Positions 34,979 through 44,100 are shown, counted from the stretch's first letter. The stretch is DNA of 64,000 nucleotides from Elioraea sp964533585 (GCA_964533585.1 CAZHMM010000002.1:13891-77890); one strand, 5' to 3'. Numbers and translations: made by a program. Notes: generated by a model from the sequence alone, not told the origin.

Positions 34979-36589
34979 TCACCCGGCGCGGGCGTCCTCG
35001 CGGATCATCGCCGACGCCCGCTCCGCCACCATCAGCACCGCCGGCTGGATGTTCGACGACGGCACGAGCGGAAAGACGCTCGCATCCACCACGCGCAGCC
35101 CGGCGATGCCCTTGACGCGCAGCCGGGTGTCGAGCGGTGCCGCGTTATCGTCGCCCATCCGCACCGTTCCGCAAGGGTGATAGACCGTCGAAGCGGCCGA
35201 GCGCACCCAGTCCGCGATCGCGGCATCGCTCGCGGCCGATGGGCCCGGCAGCAGCTCCTCCTCGATCAGCCCCGCGAGCGGCTGCGCAGCGACGATCCGA
35301 CGGGTGAGCTTCACCCCCTCCACCGTCACGTGCAAATCGTTCGGCGCGCTCAGGTAGTTCGGGATGATGCGCGGCGGCGCTTCGGGATCGGCCGAGGCCA
35401 GCGAGATCTCGCCGCGACTGTCGGGCCGGCATTGGCCGACCACGAAGGCGATGCCGGGATGCGGGTGCAGCCCCTCGGCCAGGGTGGTGAAGCTGAAATT
35501 GATGAACTGGATCTGCAGGTCCGGCTCCTCGGCGCCGGCGGTGACGCGCGCGAACAGGCTCGCCTCGGAGGCACCGACCGCGAGCGGGCCGCGTCGCGCG
35601 AACAGCCAGCGCGCGCCCATGCGCAGATAGCCAAGCCATGAGGCGGTGTACTCGTTCATCGTGCCGGCCGCGCGGGTGCGGAACGGCATCCGCACCACCA
35701 GATGATCCTGCAGGTTCCGCCCGACGCCGCGCGCATCGATCACCGGCGTGATGCCGAACCCCGCCAGCGCGGCCGCATCGCCGATGCCGGAGAGCATCAG
35801 CAGTTTCGGGCTCTCGATCGTGCCGGCGCTGACGATCACCTCGCGCCGCGCCGCCCAGCGCGCCGGCCCGGCCGGTCCGCGGCCCTCGACCGCCCGCGCC
35901 CGCCCCTCGGCGATCACGACGCGATGCGCGCGCACGCCGGTCAGCACGCGCAGATTCGGCCGCGACCGCGCCGGCTTGAGATAGGCGCGGGCCGAGCTGA
36001 TGCGTCGGCCGCCGCTGACGTTCAGCGGATTGGGTGCCGCGCCCTCGTACCAGGCGCCGTTGAAGTCCGGACAGGCCGGCTGCCCCGCCGCCTGGCAGGC
36101 GGCGACGAAGGCGCGGCCGGCCGGCGAAAGATCGCGCGTCGGGCCGTTGCGGATCGGCCCCTCGGTGCCGTGCAGGTCTGACGGCGGCCCTTCCCAGGTC
36201 TCGATCGCCTTGAAGGCGGGCAGGCACGCCTCGTAGGACCAGCCGCGCGCGCCCGCCTGCGCCCAGCGGTCATAGTCGCGGGGGCTGCCGCGCAGGAACA
36301 CCAGCCCGTTGATCGAGCCCGACCCGCCCAGCACCTTGCCGCGCGGCCACTTGATGCGTCGGCCCTGCAGCTCCGGATCGGCCTCGGTCTCGTACTTCCA
36401 GTCGAACTGGCCCGAGATGAACAGCTTGGCGTAGCCGGCCGGGACGTGGATCCAGTGATGGCGGTCCTCGGGCCCGGCCTCGAGCAGCGTCACCGTCACC
36501 GACGGGTCCTCGGAGAGCCGGGCGGCGAGCACGCAGCCGGCGCTGCCGCCGCCGACGATCACGTAGTCCGACTCGGCACTCTCCGTCAC
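34979..36589 (-). CDS. GMC family FAD-dependent oxidoreductase (choline/alcohol dehydrogenase-like)
   Basis: A 536-residue GMC oxidoreductase. The FAD motif GGGSAGCVLAARLSED is near the N-terminus, LGGSGSINGLVFLRG is the first GMC signature, and SAGTIESPKLLMLSGIG is the second. The likely catalytic His is 471 (STVYHPCGT). The substrate is probably a primary alcohol such as choline or an aromatic or polyethylene-glycol-like alcohol; the sequence does not decide. The start is GTG at 36589 with GGGAGGA upstream. It is convergent with the Bug gene and divergent from the PEP-carboxylase-like gene. Confidence 0.9.
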   Translation of the reverse strand: MTESAESDYVIVGGGSAGCVLAARLSEDPSVTVTLLEAGPEDRHHWIHVPAGYAKLFISGQFDWKYETEADPELQGRRIKWPRGKVLGGSGSINGLVFLRGSPRDYDRWAQAGARGWSYEACLPAFKAIETWEGPPSDLHGTEGPIRNGPTRDLSPAGRAFVAACQAAGQPACPDFNGAWYEGAAPNPLNVSGGRRISSARAYLKPARSRPNLRVLTGVRAHRVVIAEGRARAVEGRGPAGPARWAARREVIVSAGTIESPKLLMLSGIGDAAALAGFGITPVIDARGVGRNLQDHLVVRMPFRTRAAGTMNEYTASWLGYLRMGARWLFARRGPLAVGASEASLFARVTAGAEEPDLQIQFINFSFTTLAEGLHPHPGIAFVVGQCRPDSRGEISLASADPEAPPRIIPNYLSAPNDLHVTVEGVKLTRRIVAAQPLAGLIEEELLPGPSAASDAAIADWVRSAASTVYHPCGTVRMGDDNAAPLDTRLRVKGIAGLRVVDASVFPLVPSSNIQPAVLMVAERASAMIREDARAG

Positions 36590-36688
36590 GCTGTCCTCCC
36601 GCGTCTGGCGGGCGAACGGTATCGGCGTGCCAGCGCGGGTCAACCGACGCTGGCGTTTGTCGTCTTCGCAGGTGCACAATGGTTCATC

Positions 36689-39466
36689 GTGGACACTGCG
36701 CCGACCCCCTTTCTCGATGCCGCGGTCGAGGACCTGCTTGGGCTGACTGCGCGGGCGCGCGCCGCCGCCGCGGCCGACCCTTTCGGCAACCCGGTGCTGT
36801 CGGTGGCGCTCGGGATCAGCCGGCGGATCGATGACGGCGCGCTGAACGAGGCCTCGCTCGGCGCGGCACTGCGCCGGCTGGCCGACGAGGCGTTCCACGA
36901 CCGTGCCGCCCGCCTTGCGCGCTATGTCGGCGAGACCGGCTCGGCGCAGTTCGACCGGCTCGCCGCGCAGATCATCCGTCCCGATCCGGCCGACAGCCCG
37001 GTGCCGTGGGCGGGCTTCCGCGCCGCGGTCGAGCGGCCGCGCTATGCGGCGGTGTTCACCGCCCATCCGACCTTCTCGATGCCGTTCCCGGCCGCTTCCC
37101 TGCTCGCCCGCGCCGCGCATGACGAGACCGCGCGCCACGCCGCGCCACCCGCGCACCGCCCCGCACCGATCACGCTGGAGGAGGAGTTCGCCCAGGCCGC
37201 CGGCGCGATCGCGCACGCGCGCGACGCGATCGACGCGCTGGTGTCCGCGCTGGTCGCCGCGGCCCGCATGGCCTGGCCCGACCGCTGGACGGTGCTCAAC
37301 CCCGCGCCGGTGCTGGTCGCCTCCTGGGTCGGCTATGACACCGACGGGCGCACCGATATCGGCTGGGCCGACACGATCGGCTTCCGGCTGCGCATGAAGG
37401 CGATGGGGCTGGCGCGGCTCGCCGCCGCCGTGCCGCCCGGCCCGCTCGCCGAAACGCTCGCCGCCGCGCTCGCCGAGACCGACCGGCAGCTGGCCCTCTG
37501 CCCCGTCGGCACGGCGCCGGAGACGGAGGCGGTGCAGCGTTTCGCGCAGGCGCTGATCGCCGGCCGCGACGTCGCGTTGACCGGGATCGAGGCCGTGCAG
37601 GCCGCGTTCGACGCCGCGATCGCGGAGGCGGACGACGCCACGCGCCAGCCCCTCGTGGTCGCGCGCGCCGGGCTGGTCTCGCACGGCCTGGCGCTGGCCC
37701 ACACCCATGTGCGGCTCAACGCGCAGCAGGTCCACAACGCGCTGCGCCACCGCCTCGGCTTCGACGCCGCCCCCGAGGACCGCGCCCGACGGCGCGGCCT
37801 GATCGCGGCGATCAACGCCGCACTCGACACGGTGCGGCCGGTGCCGGTCGATTTCGGCGCGCTGCTTGCCGAGCAGTCCTCGGCGGCGCGGCTGATGATG
37901 ACGGTCGCGCAGATCCTGAAGCACATCGACGGCTCGCAGCCGATCCGCTTCCTGATCGCCGAGACCGAGACGGGCTACACGCTGCTCGCCGCGCTGTGGC
38001 TGGCGCGCCGCTTCGGGGTGGAGGAGCGGGTCGAGATCAGCCCGCTGTTCGAGACGCCGGAGGGGCTGGAGCACGGCGCGCGCGTGCTGGAGGAGGCACT
38101 CCGCAGCCCGCATTTCCGCGCCTATCTGCGGCGCCTCGGCCGGCTCTGCCTGCAGTTCGGCTACTCGGATTCGGGGCGCTTCGTCGGCCAGCCCGCCGCC
38201 TCGTTCCTGATCGAGCGGCTGCGTCTGAAGCTCGCCGAGACGCTGCGCCGCTTCGATCTCGGCGGGCTCGACCTCGTGCTGTTCAACACGCATGGCGAGT
38301 CGATCGGCCGGGGCGCGCATCCGTCCAGCCTCGCCGACCGGCTCGAGTATCTCGCCCCGGCGCAGTCGCGCGCGCGCTTCGCCGAGGCGGGGTTGTCGGT
38401 GCGCGAGGAGAGCAGTTTTCAGGGTTCGGACGGGTATCTGCTGTTCGGCACGCCGGCGTTGGCGACCGCCGCGGTGGCGCGCATCGCCGAGCATCTGTTC
38501 GACCCGCCGGCCGCGCCCGACGACCCGATCTACGCCGAGGCCGACTACGCTGCCGAGTTCTTCGGCTCGGTGCGCGCCGCCGTCGAGGCGCTGGTGCTCG
38601 ATCCGGGCTATGCCGCGCTGCTCGGCGCGTTCGGCCCGGCGCTGCTCGACCCGACCGGCTCGCGCCCGGCCAAGCGGCAGATCGACGGGCTCGGCGGACC
38701 GGCGATGATCGGCCATCCGCGCGAACTCCGCGCGATCCCGAACAATGCGATCCTGCATCAGCTCGGCTGGCTCGCGAACACGCTGCACGGGCTCGGCCAG
38801 GCGGTCGCGCGCGCGCCGGAGACCTTCGCCGAGATGCGCGCCAGGAGTCCGCGCTTCGGCCGGGCGATGGCGATGGCGGCGGCCGCGCGCGCCGCGGGCG
38901 ATCTCGATATCCTGCGCGGCTATGTGGCCACGCTCGATCCCGGCACCTGGTTCGATCGCGCGCAGCGCTCGACGCGGCCCGGGCGACGCGAGCAGCTCGC
39001 CGCCGTCGCGGCGGCGCTGGAGACGTTCGATCTTGCCGCACCCGTGCGGCGGCTGTTCCGCCGTCTGCAGGCGGACGGGCTGGCGCTCGATGCGGCCTGG
39101 CGGAGCGAGGGCGCGTCGGACCGGCTGGTGGCGATGCATGCGCTGCGGATCGCCGCGATCCACCGCATCTGGCTGCTTGCCGCGCGCATTCCCGATTTCA
39201 GCCCGCGCCACGGCGTGACGCGCGCCGCGCTGGTCGCGCGCATCCTGCGGCTCGACGTGCCGGCCGCGGTCGATCTGCTGGAGGAGGTGTTCCCGTCGCT
39301 GCCGGATCCCGCCGCGGCGATGGATTTCGGCGAGCCGGCCGGTCCGCGCGCCGCGACCACCTACGAGGCTGAGCACGCCGAGATCCTCGGCCCGATGCGT
39401 CGCTGGTTCGCGCTGGTGCGCGAGGGCTCGGCCGCGATCGCGCACGAGGTCGGATCGTTCGGGTAG
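36689..39466 (+). CDS. Divergent phosphoenolpyruvate carboxylase-like protein with altered active site
   Basis: A 925-residue homologue of PEP carboxylase, matching its usual length. Conserved landmarks remain: AHP at residues 125-127 (E. coli TAHPT, His138), GYSDS (491-495), SIGRG (538-542) and SRPAKR...LRAIP near residues 660-690. Differences fall on catalytic positions: the Lys in E. coli GYSDSAKD is Arg497, the Arg in FHGRGGS (E. coli Arg587) is His535 in FNTHGES, GGDRDGNP becomes GYDTDGRT, and the usual C-terminal RNTG is missing. Either it has a changed reaction or it is not catalytic. The GTG at 36689 is in frame, but the Shine-Dalgarno is weak, so the start is tentative. Confidence 0.7.
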   Translation: MDTAPTPFLDAAVEDLLGLTARARAAAAADPFGNPVLSVALGISRRIDDGALNEASLGAALRRLADEAFHDRAARLARYVGETGSAQFDRLAAQIIRPDPADSPVPWAGFRAAVERPRYAAVFTAHPTFSMPFPAASLLARAAHDETARHAAPPAHRPAPITLEEEFAQAAGAIAHARDAIDALVSALVAAARMAWPDRWTVLNPAPVLVASWVGYDTDGRTDIGWADTIGFRLRMKAMGLARLAAAVPPGPLAETLAAALAETDRQLALCPVGTAPETEAVQRFAQALIAGRDVALTGIEAVQAAFDAAIAEADDATRQPLVVARAGLVSHGLALAHTHVRLNAQQVHNALRHRLGFDAAPEDRARRRGLIAAINAALDTVRPVPVDFGALLAEQSSAARLMMTVAQILKHIDGSQPIRFLIAETETGYTLLAALWLARRFGVEERVEISPLFETPEGLEHGARVLEEALRSPHFRAYLRRLGRLCLQFGYSDSGRFVGQPAASFLIERLRLKLAETLRRFDLGGLDLVLFNTHGESIGRGAHPSSLADRLEYLAPAQSRARFAEAGLSVREESSFQGSDGYLLFGTPALATAAVARIAEHLFDPPAAPDDPIYAEADYAAEFFGSVRAAVEALVLDPGYAALLGAFGPALLDPTGSRPAKRQIDGLGGPAMIGHPRELRAIPNNAILHQLGWLANTLHGLGQAVARAPETFAEMRARSPRFGRAMAMAAAARAAGDLDILRGYVATLDPGTWFDRAQRSTRPGRREQLAAVAAALETFDLAAPVRRLFRRLQADGLALDAAWRSEGASDRLVAMHALRIAAIHRIWLLAARIPDFSPRHGVTRAALVARILRLDVPAAVDLLEEVFPSLPDPAAAMDFGEPAGPRAATTYEAEHAEILGPMRRWFALVREGSAAIAHEVGSFG

Positions 39467-39530
39467 CGCGGTTCCCGATGAGGTGGACGCACCTGATCGG
39501 GTGACGGTGCGCGCACGCGGCGCCTGCGCG

Positions 39531-40790
39531 TCAGCCCGCCTGTTCGAGCATCGCCATCGCCTCATCTGAGCCGAGCAGGATCTCGGCGAGCCGGGCGATC
39601 TCGGCTCGGCCGATCCCGCCCGCCGAACCTTGCGCGGCGGCCCGCATCAGCACGCTCACCGGCTGCCGGGCCGCCGCCAGCGCCTCCTTGAACGCCGAGG
39701 TCGCGCCGGCGAGCCGTCCGGCCGCCTCGATCCGCTTCGCGGCATGCGCCGCCGTTTCGAGCGCGCGCACGGCATCCGCCTCCGCCGCGCCCTCGCGCGC
39801 AAGGGCGGCGAGCGGCGCGATCACGCTGTCCCGCACGGTGGTGGTGAACTGCCCGCCGAGGATGCGCCCAGCCTCGATCGCCAACGCATCGAAGCGCGGC
39901 ATCCCTTCCAGAATCGAGACGATCGTGACGAGCCGCATCGCCGCCTGGCCGCGCCGCTCGGCGGCGACGCCCGGCCCGGTCACCGGCGCCTCGAGATCAG
40001 CCTTCAGCGCGTCCGCCACCTCGGCCACCACGCCGAACACGGCGGGGCGGTCGAGCTTGGCGGCGATGTCGCGGATGATGCGCGTCACCGATTCGGGGAA
40101 CTCGGAGCGGAACAGCATGGCCGCGGCGATCAGCCGGAACAGGCCGGGGTCACGCTGGACGCAGCCGAGCAGCAGCGCGCGATGCGGCGCGGTCGGCAGG
40201 GTGGGATCGAGGGCGACGCCGTTGCGCGGCAGCAATGCAGCCGCCACCGCCTCGCCGAGCCGCATCAGCGGAAGGATCGAGCCTAGGCAGTTGCCCAGCA
40301 GGTGCGCGTCGTGTCCGGCGGCGGCCAGCGCCCGGCCGATGCCGCGCGGATCGTCGTGGAAGGCCTCCAGCACCTCGACCGCGCCTGGCCACAGCCGCCG
40401 ACCGACCGCCATCACGGCCGGCGTGTCATCAGCGCGCCGGCCTTCGGCAAGACGCTCGGCCTCGGCCCAGGCGGCGGGATCGATCCGCTCGCGCACCAGC
40501 GCGAACAGCGGCGAGAGCACGGCGCGCGGCATGCGCAAGCCGTCGCGCGGCACGCCGTCGCCGGCGGCGAGCAACCCCTCGAACGGCACGACCAGCGCGC
40601 GCTGCGGCGTCAGCGGCCGGGGAATGTGCAGGCCGGCGATGCGCGGCCGGACAAGCTCGACCAGGTCCTCGACCTCGGCGCGCCTTGGGTGGCGATCGAT
40701 CGCGGCGATCACCGCGCGCAGCCGCCCCTCGGGCGCATTGCGCAGCGAGGTGGCGATCTCGGTCCGGACCGTCTCGGATGCGGTCGTCAT
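39531..40790 (-). CDS. Conserved hypothetical protein, second of a coupled pair
   Basis: A 419-residue protein, strongly Ala/Leu-rich and mostly helical by pattern, with no signal peptide, no membrane helices and no motif I recognise. Its start overlaps the upstream gene's stop by 4 nt (ATGA), so it is translated with that gene. Long internal helices contain many charged pairs (such as RRAEVEDLVELVR and SVTRIIRDIAAKL), suggesting a cytoplasmic scaffold-like protein. It is convergent with the PEP-carboxylase-like gene, with 64 nt between the stops. Function not known. Confidence 0.65.
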   Translation of the reverse strand: MTTASETVRTEIATSLRNAPEGRLRAVIAAIDRHPRRAEVEDLVELVRPRIAGLHIPRPLTPQRALVVPFEGLLAAGDGVPRDGLRMPRAVLSPLFALVRERIDPAAWAEAERLAEGRRADDTPAVMAVGRRLWPGAVEVLEAFHDDPRGIGRALAAAGHDAHLLGNCLGSILPLMRLGEAVAAALLPRNGVALDPTLPTAPHRALLLGCVQRDPGLFRLIAAAMLFRSEFPESVTRIIRDIAAKLDRPAVFGVVAEVADALKADLEAPVTGPGVAAERRGQAAMRLVTIVSILEGMPRFDALAIEAGRILGGQFTTTVRDSVIAPLAALAREGAAEADAVRALETAAHAAKRIEAAGRLAGATSAFKEALAAARQPVSVLMRAAAQGSAGGIGRAEIARLAEILLGSDEAMAMLEQAG

Positions 40791-41908
40791 GCGACGGTGC
40801 GCGCCAGCGCGCGCTCATTGCGGGCGATCGCGTCGGCATCGGCAAGCTCGGCCAGCCACTCGCCCCCGCGCACCACCTTGCGCGCGTAGTTCGGTGGCGC
40901 GACGGCCTGCACCGTGCCGCCGGTGATCTCGCGCGGCAGCATGGGCAGCAGCATGTGGATCTCGGGCAGGACATGCCGCTGGCTGCCGGGCGGCTGCTCG
41001 CCGGCGGTCATCCAGATCGACACGAGCGTCGCCCAGCCGTCGAGCAGCCATTCGGCGCGCGTCAGGCGGGCCTTGGCGGCGCTGCGGTTCTCGGCCCAGG
41101 CCATCACCAGGGCCTGCGGCCGCGTCGCCTCGGCGCGCGCGCGGCCGAGTGCGTCGTCGGCGAGGGTCACGGTCATGTCGCCGACGCCGAGGATCGCCCG
41201 CACGGCATCGGGATCGGCGCGCGTGTCCTCGGCCGCGAGGATGCGCACCTCGGCGAGCAGGCGCTGGGCGGCGGCGAGGTCGCGCGGTGTCTGGGCCGGC
41301 CGCTCGGGCGTGCCGCCCATGCGCGCGAGCACGGTGGCCAGTTCCTCGAGGGTCTGCGCCATGATCTCCGGCACGAGACCCAGGCGTGGCGCGATCGGTG
41401 CCAGCAGCGAGGGGGCAAGGTCGATCAGGTCCTGGCGCGAATGCGCCTTGGCGATCATGTCGGAGCCGGCGAGGCCGGCCTGGCCGAGCAGGGTGGCGAG
41501 CAGGGTGGCGTAGGCGCCGCGCCACTCGCGCTCCTCGGCGTCGATCGCCGCGATGGCGGCCGTCTTGGCCGCCTGCCCGCCATAGCCATCGGCCGAGACG
41601 GTGCGGGCGGCGCGACGGATCTCGAGCGGGCTGATCGCGCCGCTCTCCTCGATGCGCTTGTAGACCAGCCTGTCATGCACGGTGACGCGCACCATCTCGG
41701 TCACGCCGTCCCACGGGCCGACATACCAGCCGGGGCCGCCGGCCGGGTTGCGCAGCACGATCTCGCGCATGCCGGAGGTGCCGAGACGGATGCGCGCCTG
41801 CTGGAGCAGCGGCGAGGTGAAGGGCACCGTCGCGCCGCGTTCCAGGAACGTGGCGGGCTGGAAATCCGTCAGCAGGGCCCGCGGCGCGGCGGGAGCCGGG
41901 GAGGTCAT
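40787..41908 (-). CDS. Conserved hypothetical protein, first of a coupled pair
   Basis: A 373-residue protein without signal peptide or membrane helix. A beta-like N-terminal section with many Gly and Trp residues (GTSGMREIVLRNPAGGPGWYVGPWDG) is followed by a helical section rich in Ala, Leu and Arg. No catalytic motif is visible. The ATG at 41908 was preferred to a GTG 15 codons upstream because it yields a normal N-terminus, but the Shine-Dalgarno is weak. The gene is coupled to the next by ATGA. Function not known. Confidence 0.62.
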   Translation of the reverse strand: MTSPAPAAPRALLTDFQPATFLERGATVPFTSPLLQQARIRLGTSGMREIVLRNPAGGPGWYVGPWDGVTEMVRVTVHDRLVYKRIEESGAISPLEIRRAARTVSADGYGGQAAKTAAIAAIDAEEREWRGAYATLLATLLGQAGLAGSDMIAKAHSRQDLIDLAPSLLAPIAPRLGLVPEIMAQTLEELATVLARMGGTPERPAQTPRDLAAAQRLLAEVRILAAEDTRADPDAVRAILGVGDMTVTLADDALGRARAEATRPQALVMAWAENRSAAKARLTRAEWLLDGWATLVSIWMTAGEQPPGSQRHVLPEIHMLLPMLPREITGGTVQAVAPPNYARKVVRGGEWLAELADADAIARNERALARTVA

Positions 41909-41992
41909 GGGCGTGCGCTTCCCCAGGGCTTGAGGGATACCCCATCCTGCCACCGCATGGTTAACGAGATGCTGCGGGCGGGGCGCCCGCGG

Positions 41993-42781
41993 TCAGCGTC
42001 CCTCGAACACCGGCTTGCGCTTGGCGAGGAACGCGCGATAGGCGTTCTGGTAGTCCTCGGTGCGGGTGAAGTCGTTCACCGCCGCCTCCTCCTCGGGCGT
42101 GATCGGCAACTCCCCGCGCAGGCGCTGCAAGGCGCGCTTGTGGAACCGGGCCGAGAGCGGCGCGCCTTCGCAGATGCGCCGGGCGAGCGCCATCGCCTCC
42201 TCCTCGACGCGGTCGTCGGGCACGACCCGCGAGAGCAGGCCCTTCTGGTACGCCTCCGTGCCGTTGAAGATCCGCCCCTCGATGAAGATCTCGGCGGCGA
42301 CCGCGTAGCCGACGATCTGCACCACCGGGTCCATCTCGGCATAGGGGTACCAGATGCCGAGATTGCGCGCGGTGATACCGAAGCGGATCGAGTCCCCGCC
42401 GACGCGGAAGTCGCACATCGTGGCGATGCCCGCGCCGCCGCCGATGCAGACGCCGCGGATCATCGCCACTGTCGGGTGGCGGCAGCTGCGCAGGTTCTGG
42501 AAGGTCTCGTGCAGCACCTCGCCGTAACGGTCCTCCTTGTCGCGGCTGCCGCGCTCGACCTCGAAGGCGGAGATGTCGGCGCCCGCGCTGAACGCCTCCG
42601 CACCCGCGCCGCGCAGCACGACGCAGCGCAGGCTGTCGTCGTCGGAGAGCCGGCGCATCACCGCGCCGAGCGTGCGCCACATCGCCAGATCGAAGGCGTT
42701 GCGCTTGGCCGCGCGGTCGAACACGACGACGGCGATGTGCGGCTCGGGGCGTTCGGTGCGGATATGCGGGCTGTCGTCCAT
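41993..42781 (-). CDS. Enoyl-CoA hydratase/isomerase family protein
   Basis: Crotonase-fold protein of 262 residues. The oxyanion-hole motifs are AFSAGADISAF and GVCIGGGAGIATMCD. A catalytic Glu expected near the middle is not obvious, so hydratase activity is not certain; decarboxylase or isomerase roles are open. The ATG at 42781 has AAGGAAC 6 nt upstream, whereas the ATG at 42796 overlaps the glycosylase stop codon (ATGA) and would add five residues. Confidence 0.82.
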   Translation of the reverse strand: MDDSPHIRTERPEPHIAVVVFDRAAKRNAFDLAMWRTLGAVMRRLSDDDSLRCVVLRGAGAEAFSAGADISAFEVERGSRDKEDRYGEVLHETFQNLRSCRHPTVAMIRGVCIGGGAGIATMCDFRVGGDSIRFGITARNLGIWYPYAEMDPVVQIVGYAVAAEIFIEGRIFNGTEAYQKGLLSRVVPDDRVEEEAMALARRICEGAPLSARFHKRALQRLRGELPITPEEEAAVNDFTRTEDYQNAYRAFLAKRKPVFEGR

Positions 42782-42792
42782 CGTCGGTTCCT

Positions 42793-43437
42793 TCATGAGT
42801 CGAATGCGGCGCGGCCGTTCACGTGCCGCCAGTGGTGCCAGAGCAGGCGCGCGGCGAGGCCGCGATACGGCGCCCACGGCTCGGCGAGCGCCCGCAGCGC
42901 GCGCTCGGCCGGGCGGGCGGGCAGGCCGCGCAGATCGGCGAGGCTCGCGGCGAGCGCCAGATCGGCGGCGGGGAAGACATCGCGGCGCTGGAGCGCGAAC
43001 AGCAGGTAGATCTCGGCGGACCAGCGGCCGAAGCCCTTCAGCGCGGCGATCGCGGCGATCGCCTCCTCGTCGGGCAGGGCGGCGAGCGTCTCCGCATCGA
43101 GCCGCCCGTCCGCGAAGGCGTCGGCGAGGCCGCGCGCATAGGCGATCTTGGGGCGCGACAGCCCGGCTTGGCGCAGCGCCTCGTCGGAGAGGGCGAGGAA
43201 CGCGCGCGGGCAGGGCGGGGTCGCGAGAAGTGCGCGCAGCCGGGTCCAGATCGCGGCGGCAGCGAGGTTGCTGATCTGCTGGCCGACGATCGCGGCGAGC
43301 AGGCCGGGGAAGCCGGCCTCGCGGGTGCGCCAGGGAAGCGGGCCGGCACGGCGCTCGATCGCGGCGAAGGCAGGCTCGCGGGCATAGAGGCGGCGCAGCG
43401 CGGCGCGCTCGGCCGGCGGGAGAGGCGGGGCGGACAC
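42793..43437 (-). CDS. DNA-3-methyladenine glycosylase II family (AlkA-like, HhH-GPD)
   Basis: A 214-residue HhH-GPD base-excision glycosylase. The helix-hairpin-helix motif LKGFGRWSAEIYLLFAL is followed by the catalytic Asp159 in FPAADLALA. It lacks the N-terminal AlkA domain, so it resembles the short alphaproteobacterial AlkA or MpgII type. It removes alkylated purines. GTG start at 43437. Its stop is very close to or overlaps the enoyl-CoA hydratase start, so they may be co-transcribed by chance of packing rather than function. Confidence 0.87.
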   Translation of the reverse strand: MSAPPLPPAERAALRRLYAREPAFAAIERRAGPLPWRTREAGFPGLLAAIVGQQISNLAAAAIWTRLRALLATPPCPRAFLALSDEALRQAGLSRPKIAYARGLADAFADGRLDAETLAALPDEEAIAAIAALKGFGRWSAEIYLLFALQRRDVFPAADLALAASLADLRGLPARPAERALRALAEPWAPYRGLAARLLWHHWRHVNGRAAFDS

Positions 43438-43489
43438 GCGGCGGAGACTGCCGCCGCGTGCCCCAGGCGTAAAGGGACCGTGCCGCGCG

Positions 43490-43984
43490 TCAACCGACGC
43501 GGCGCACGCGGCCGGTGTTGCGGTCCATCTCGAAGGTGGCGATCACGCCGCCGTTCTCGGTGGTGAGCGCGAACCGCGCGGTCCGGCTGCCGGCATCGGT
43601 CACGTCGCCGATCCGCCAGGTGCGCTCGCCGAACCACAGCAGGCCCGCCTCGGCGATCTTGCGCACATCGTCGTTGCTCAGGTTCTTGTTGTCGCGATTG
43701 ATGAAGAACCCGCCGAACGGGCCGCCGCGATGGTGCTGGCCGCGCTGCCAGCCGCGCTCGCCCCGCTCGCCGCGCATCGCACCGCGCCGCTCGGCCCACG
43801 GCCCGCGCGGACCGTCGCCGCGTTCCATCATCATGCCGGGCCGACCGTCGCCTCCCGACCCCATGCCCGGGCCAGGACCCGGCCCGCCCTGGGCGTGGGC
43901 GCCCATGCTGCCGGCGCCGTAGCCGACCAGCCCGGCCGTCGCGAGCCCGCCTGCCACCAGCGCCACCTTCAGAACTCGGCTCAT
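43490..43984 (-). CDS. Secreted protein with Gly/Arg-rich region and C-terminal PepSY-like domain
   Basis: A 164-residue protein with an N-terminal signal (VLKVALVAGGLATAGLVGYG; cleavage near AHAQ at residue 32). Residues 33-92 are low-complexity Gly/Pro/Arg/Met. Residues about 95-164 (NLSNDDVRKIAEAGLLWFGERTW...VIATFEMDRNTGRVRRV) resemble a PepSY module, often found in periplasmic partners of sensor kinases or in peptidase inhibitors. It is divergent from an OmpR/EnvZ-type pair, with three 10-bp direct repeats in the spacer, so it may be a target or modulator of that system (inference). Confidence 0.65.
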   Translation of the reverse strand: MSRVLKVALVAGGLATAGLVGYGAGSMGAHAQGGPGPGPGMGSGGDGRPGMMMERGDGPRGPWAERRGAMRGERGERGWQRGQHHRGGPFGGFFINRDNKNLSNDDVRKIAEAGLLWFGERTWRIGDVTDAGSRTARFALTTENGGVIATFEMDRNTGRVRRVG

Positions 43985-44070
43985 TCTCGTCCTCCGTCAT
44001 GAGCATCCCGGGATCGGGACCGTGGCCAGCATCGCGCCGGCGGCTTGCGCGCGTGTGTCGGAGAGCGGGC

Positions 44071-44100
44071 CGAAGTGCCACGAAGTGTGACGAAGCGTGA
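44071..44100. promoter_or_regulatory. Three 10-bp direct repeats upstream of the response regulator
   Basis: CGAAGTGCCA, CGAAGTGTGA and CGAAGCGTGA follow each other without a break at 44071-44100. OmpR/PhoB-type regulators bind head-to-tail repeats of about this spacing, so this is a candidate binding site for the regulator encoded 75 nt downstream and possibly for the divergent secreted-protein gene. Confidence 0.5.

Noticed and set aside
34979..39565. A 1528-codon minus-strand open frame covering the GMC gene and extending antisense to the PEPC-like gene
   Set aside because: Only the last third is the GMC oxidoreductase. The rest is a high-GC antisense shadow of the PEPC-like gene, rich in Arg, Gly and Ala with no recognisable domain.
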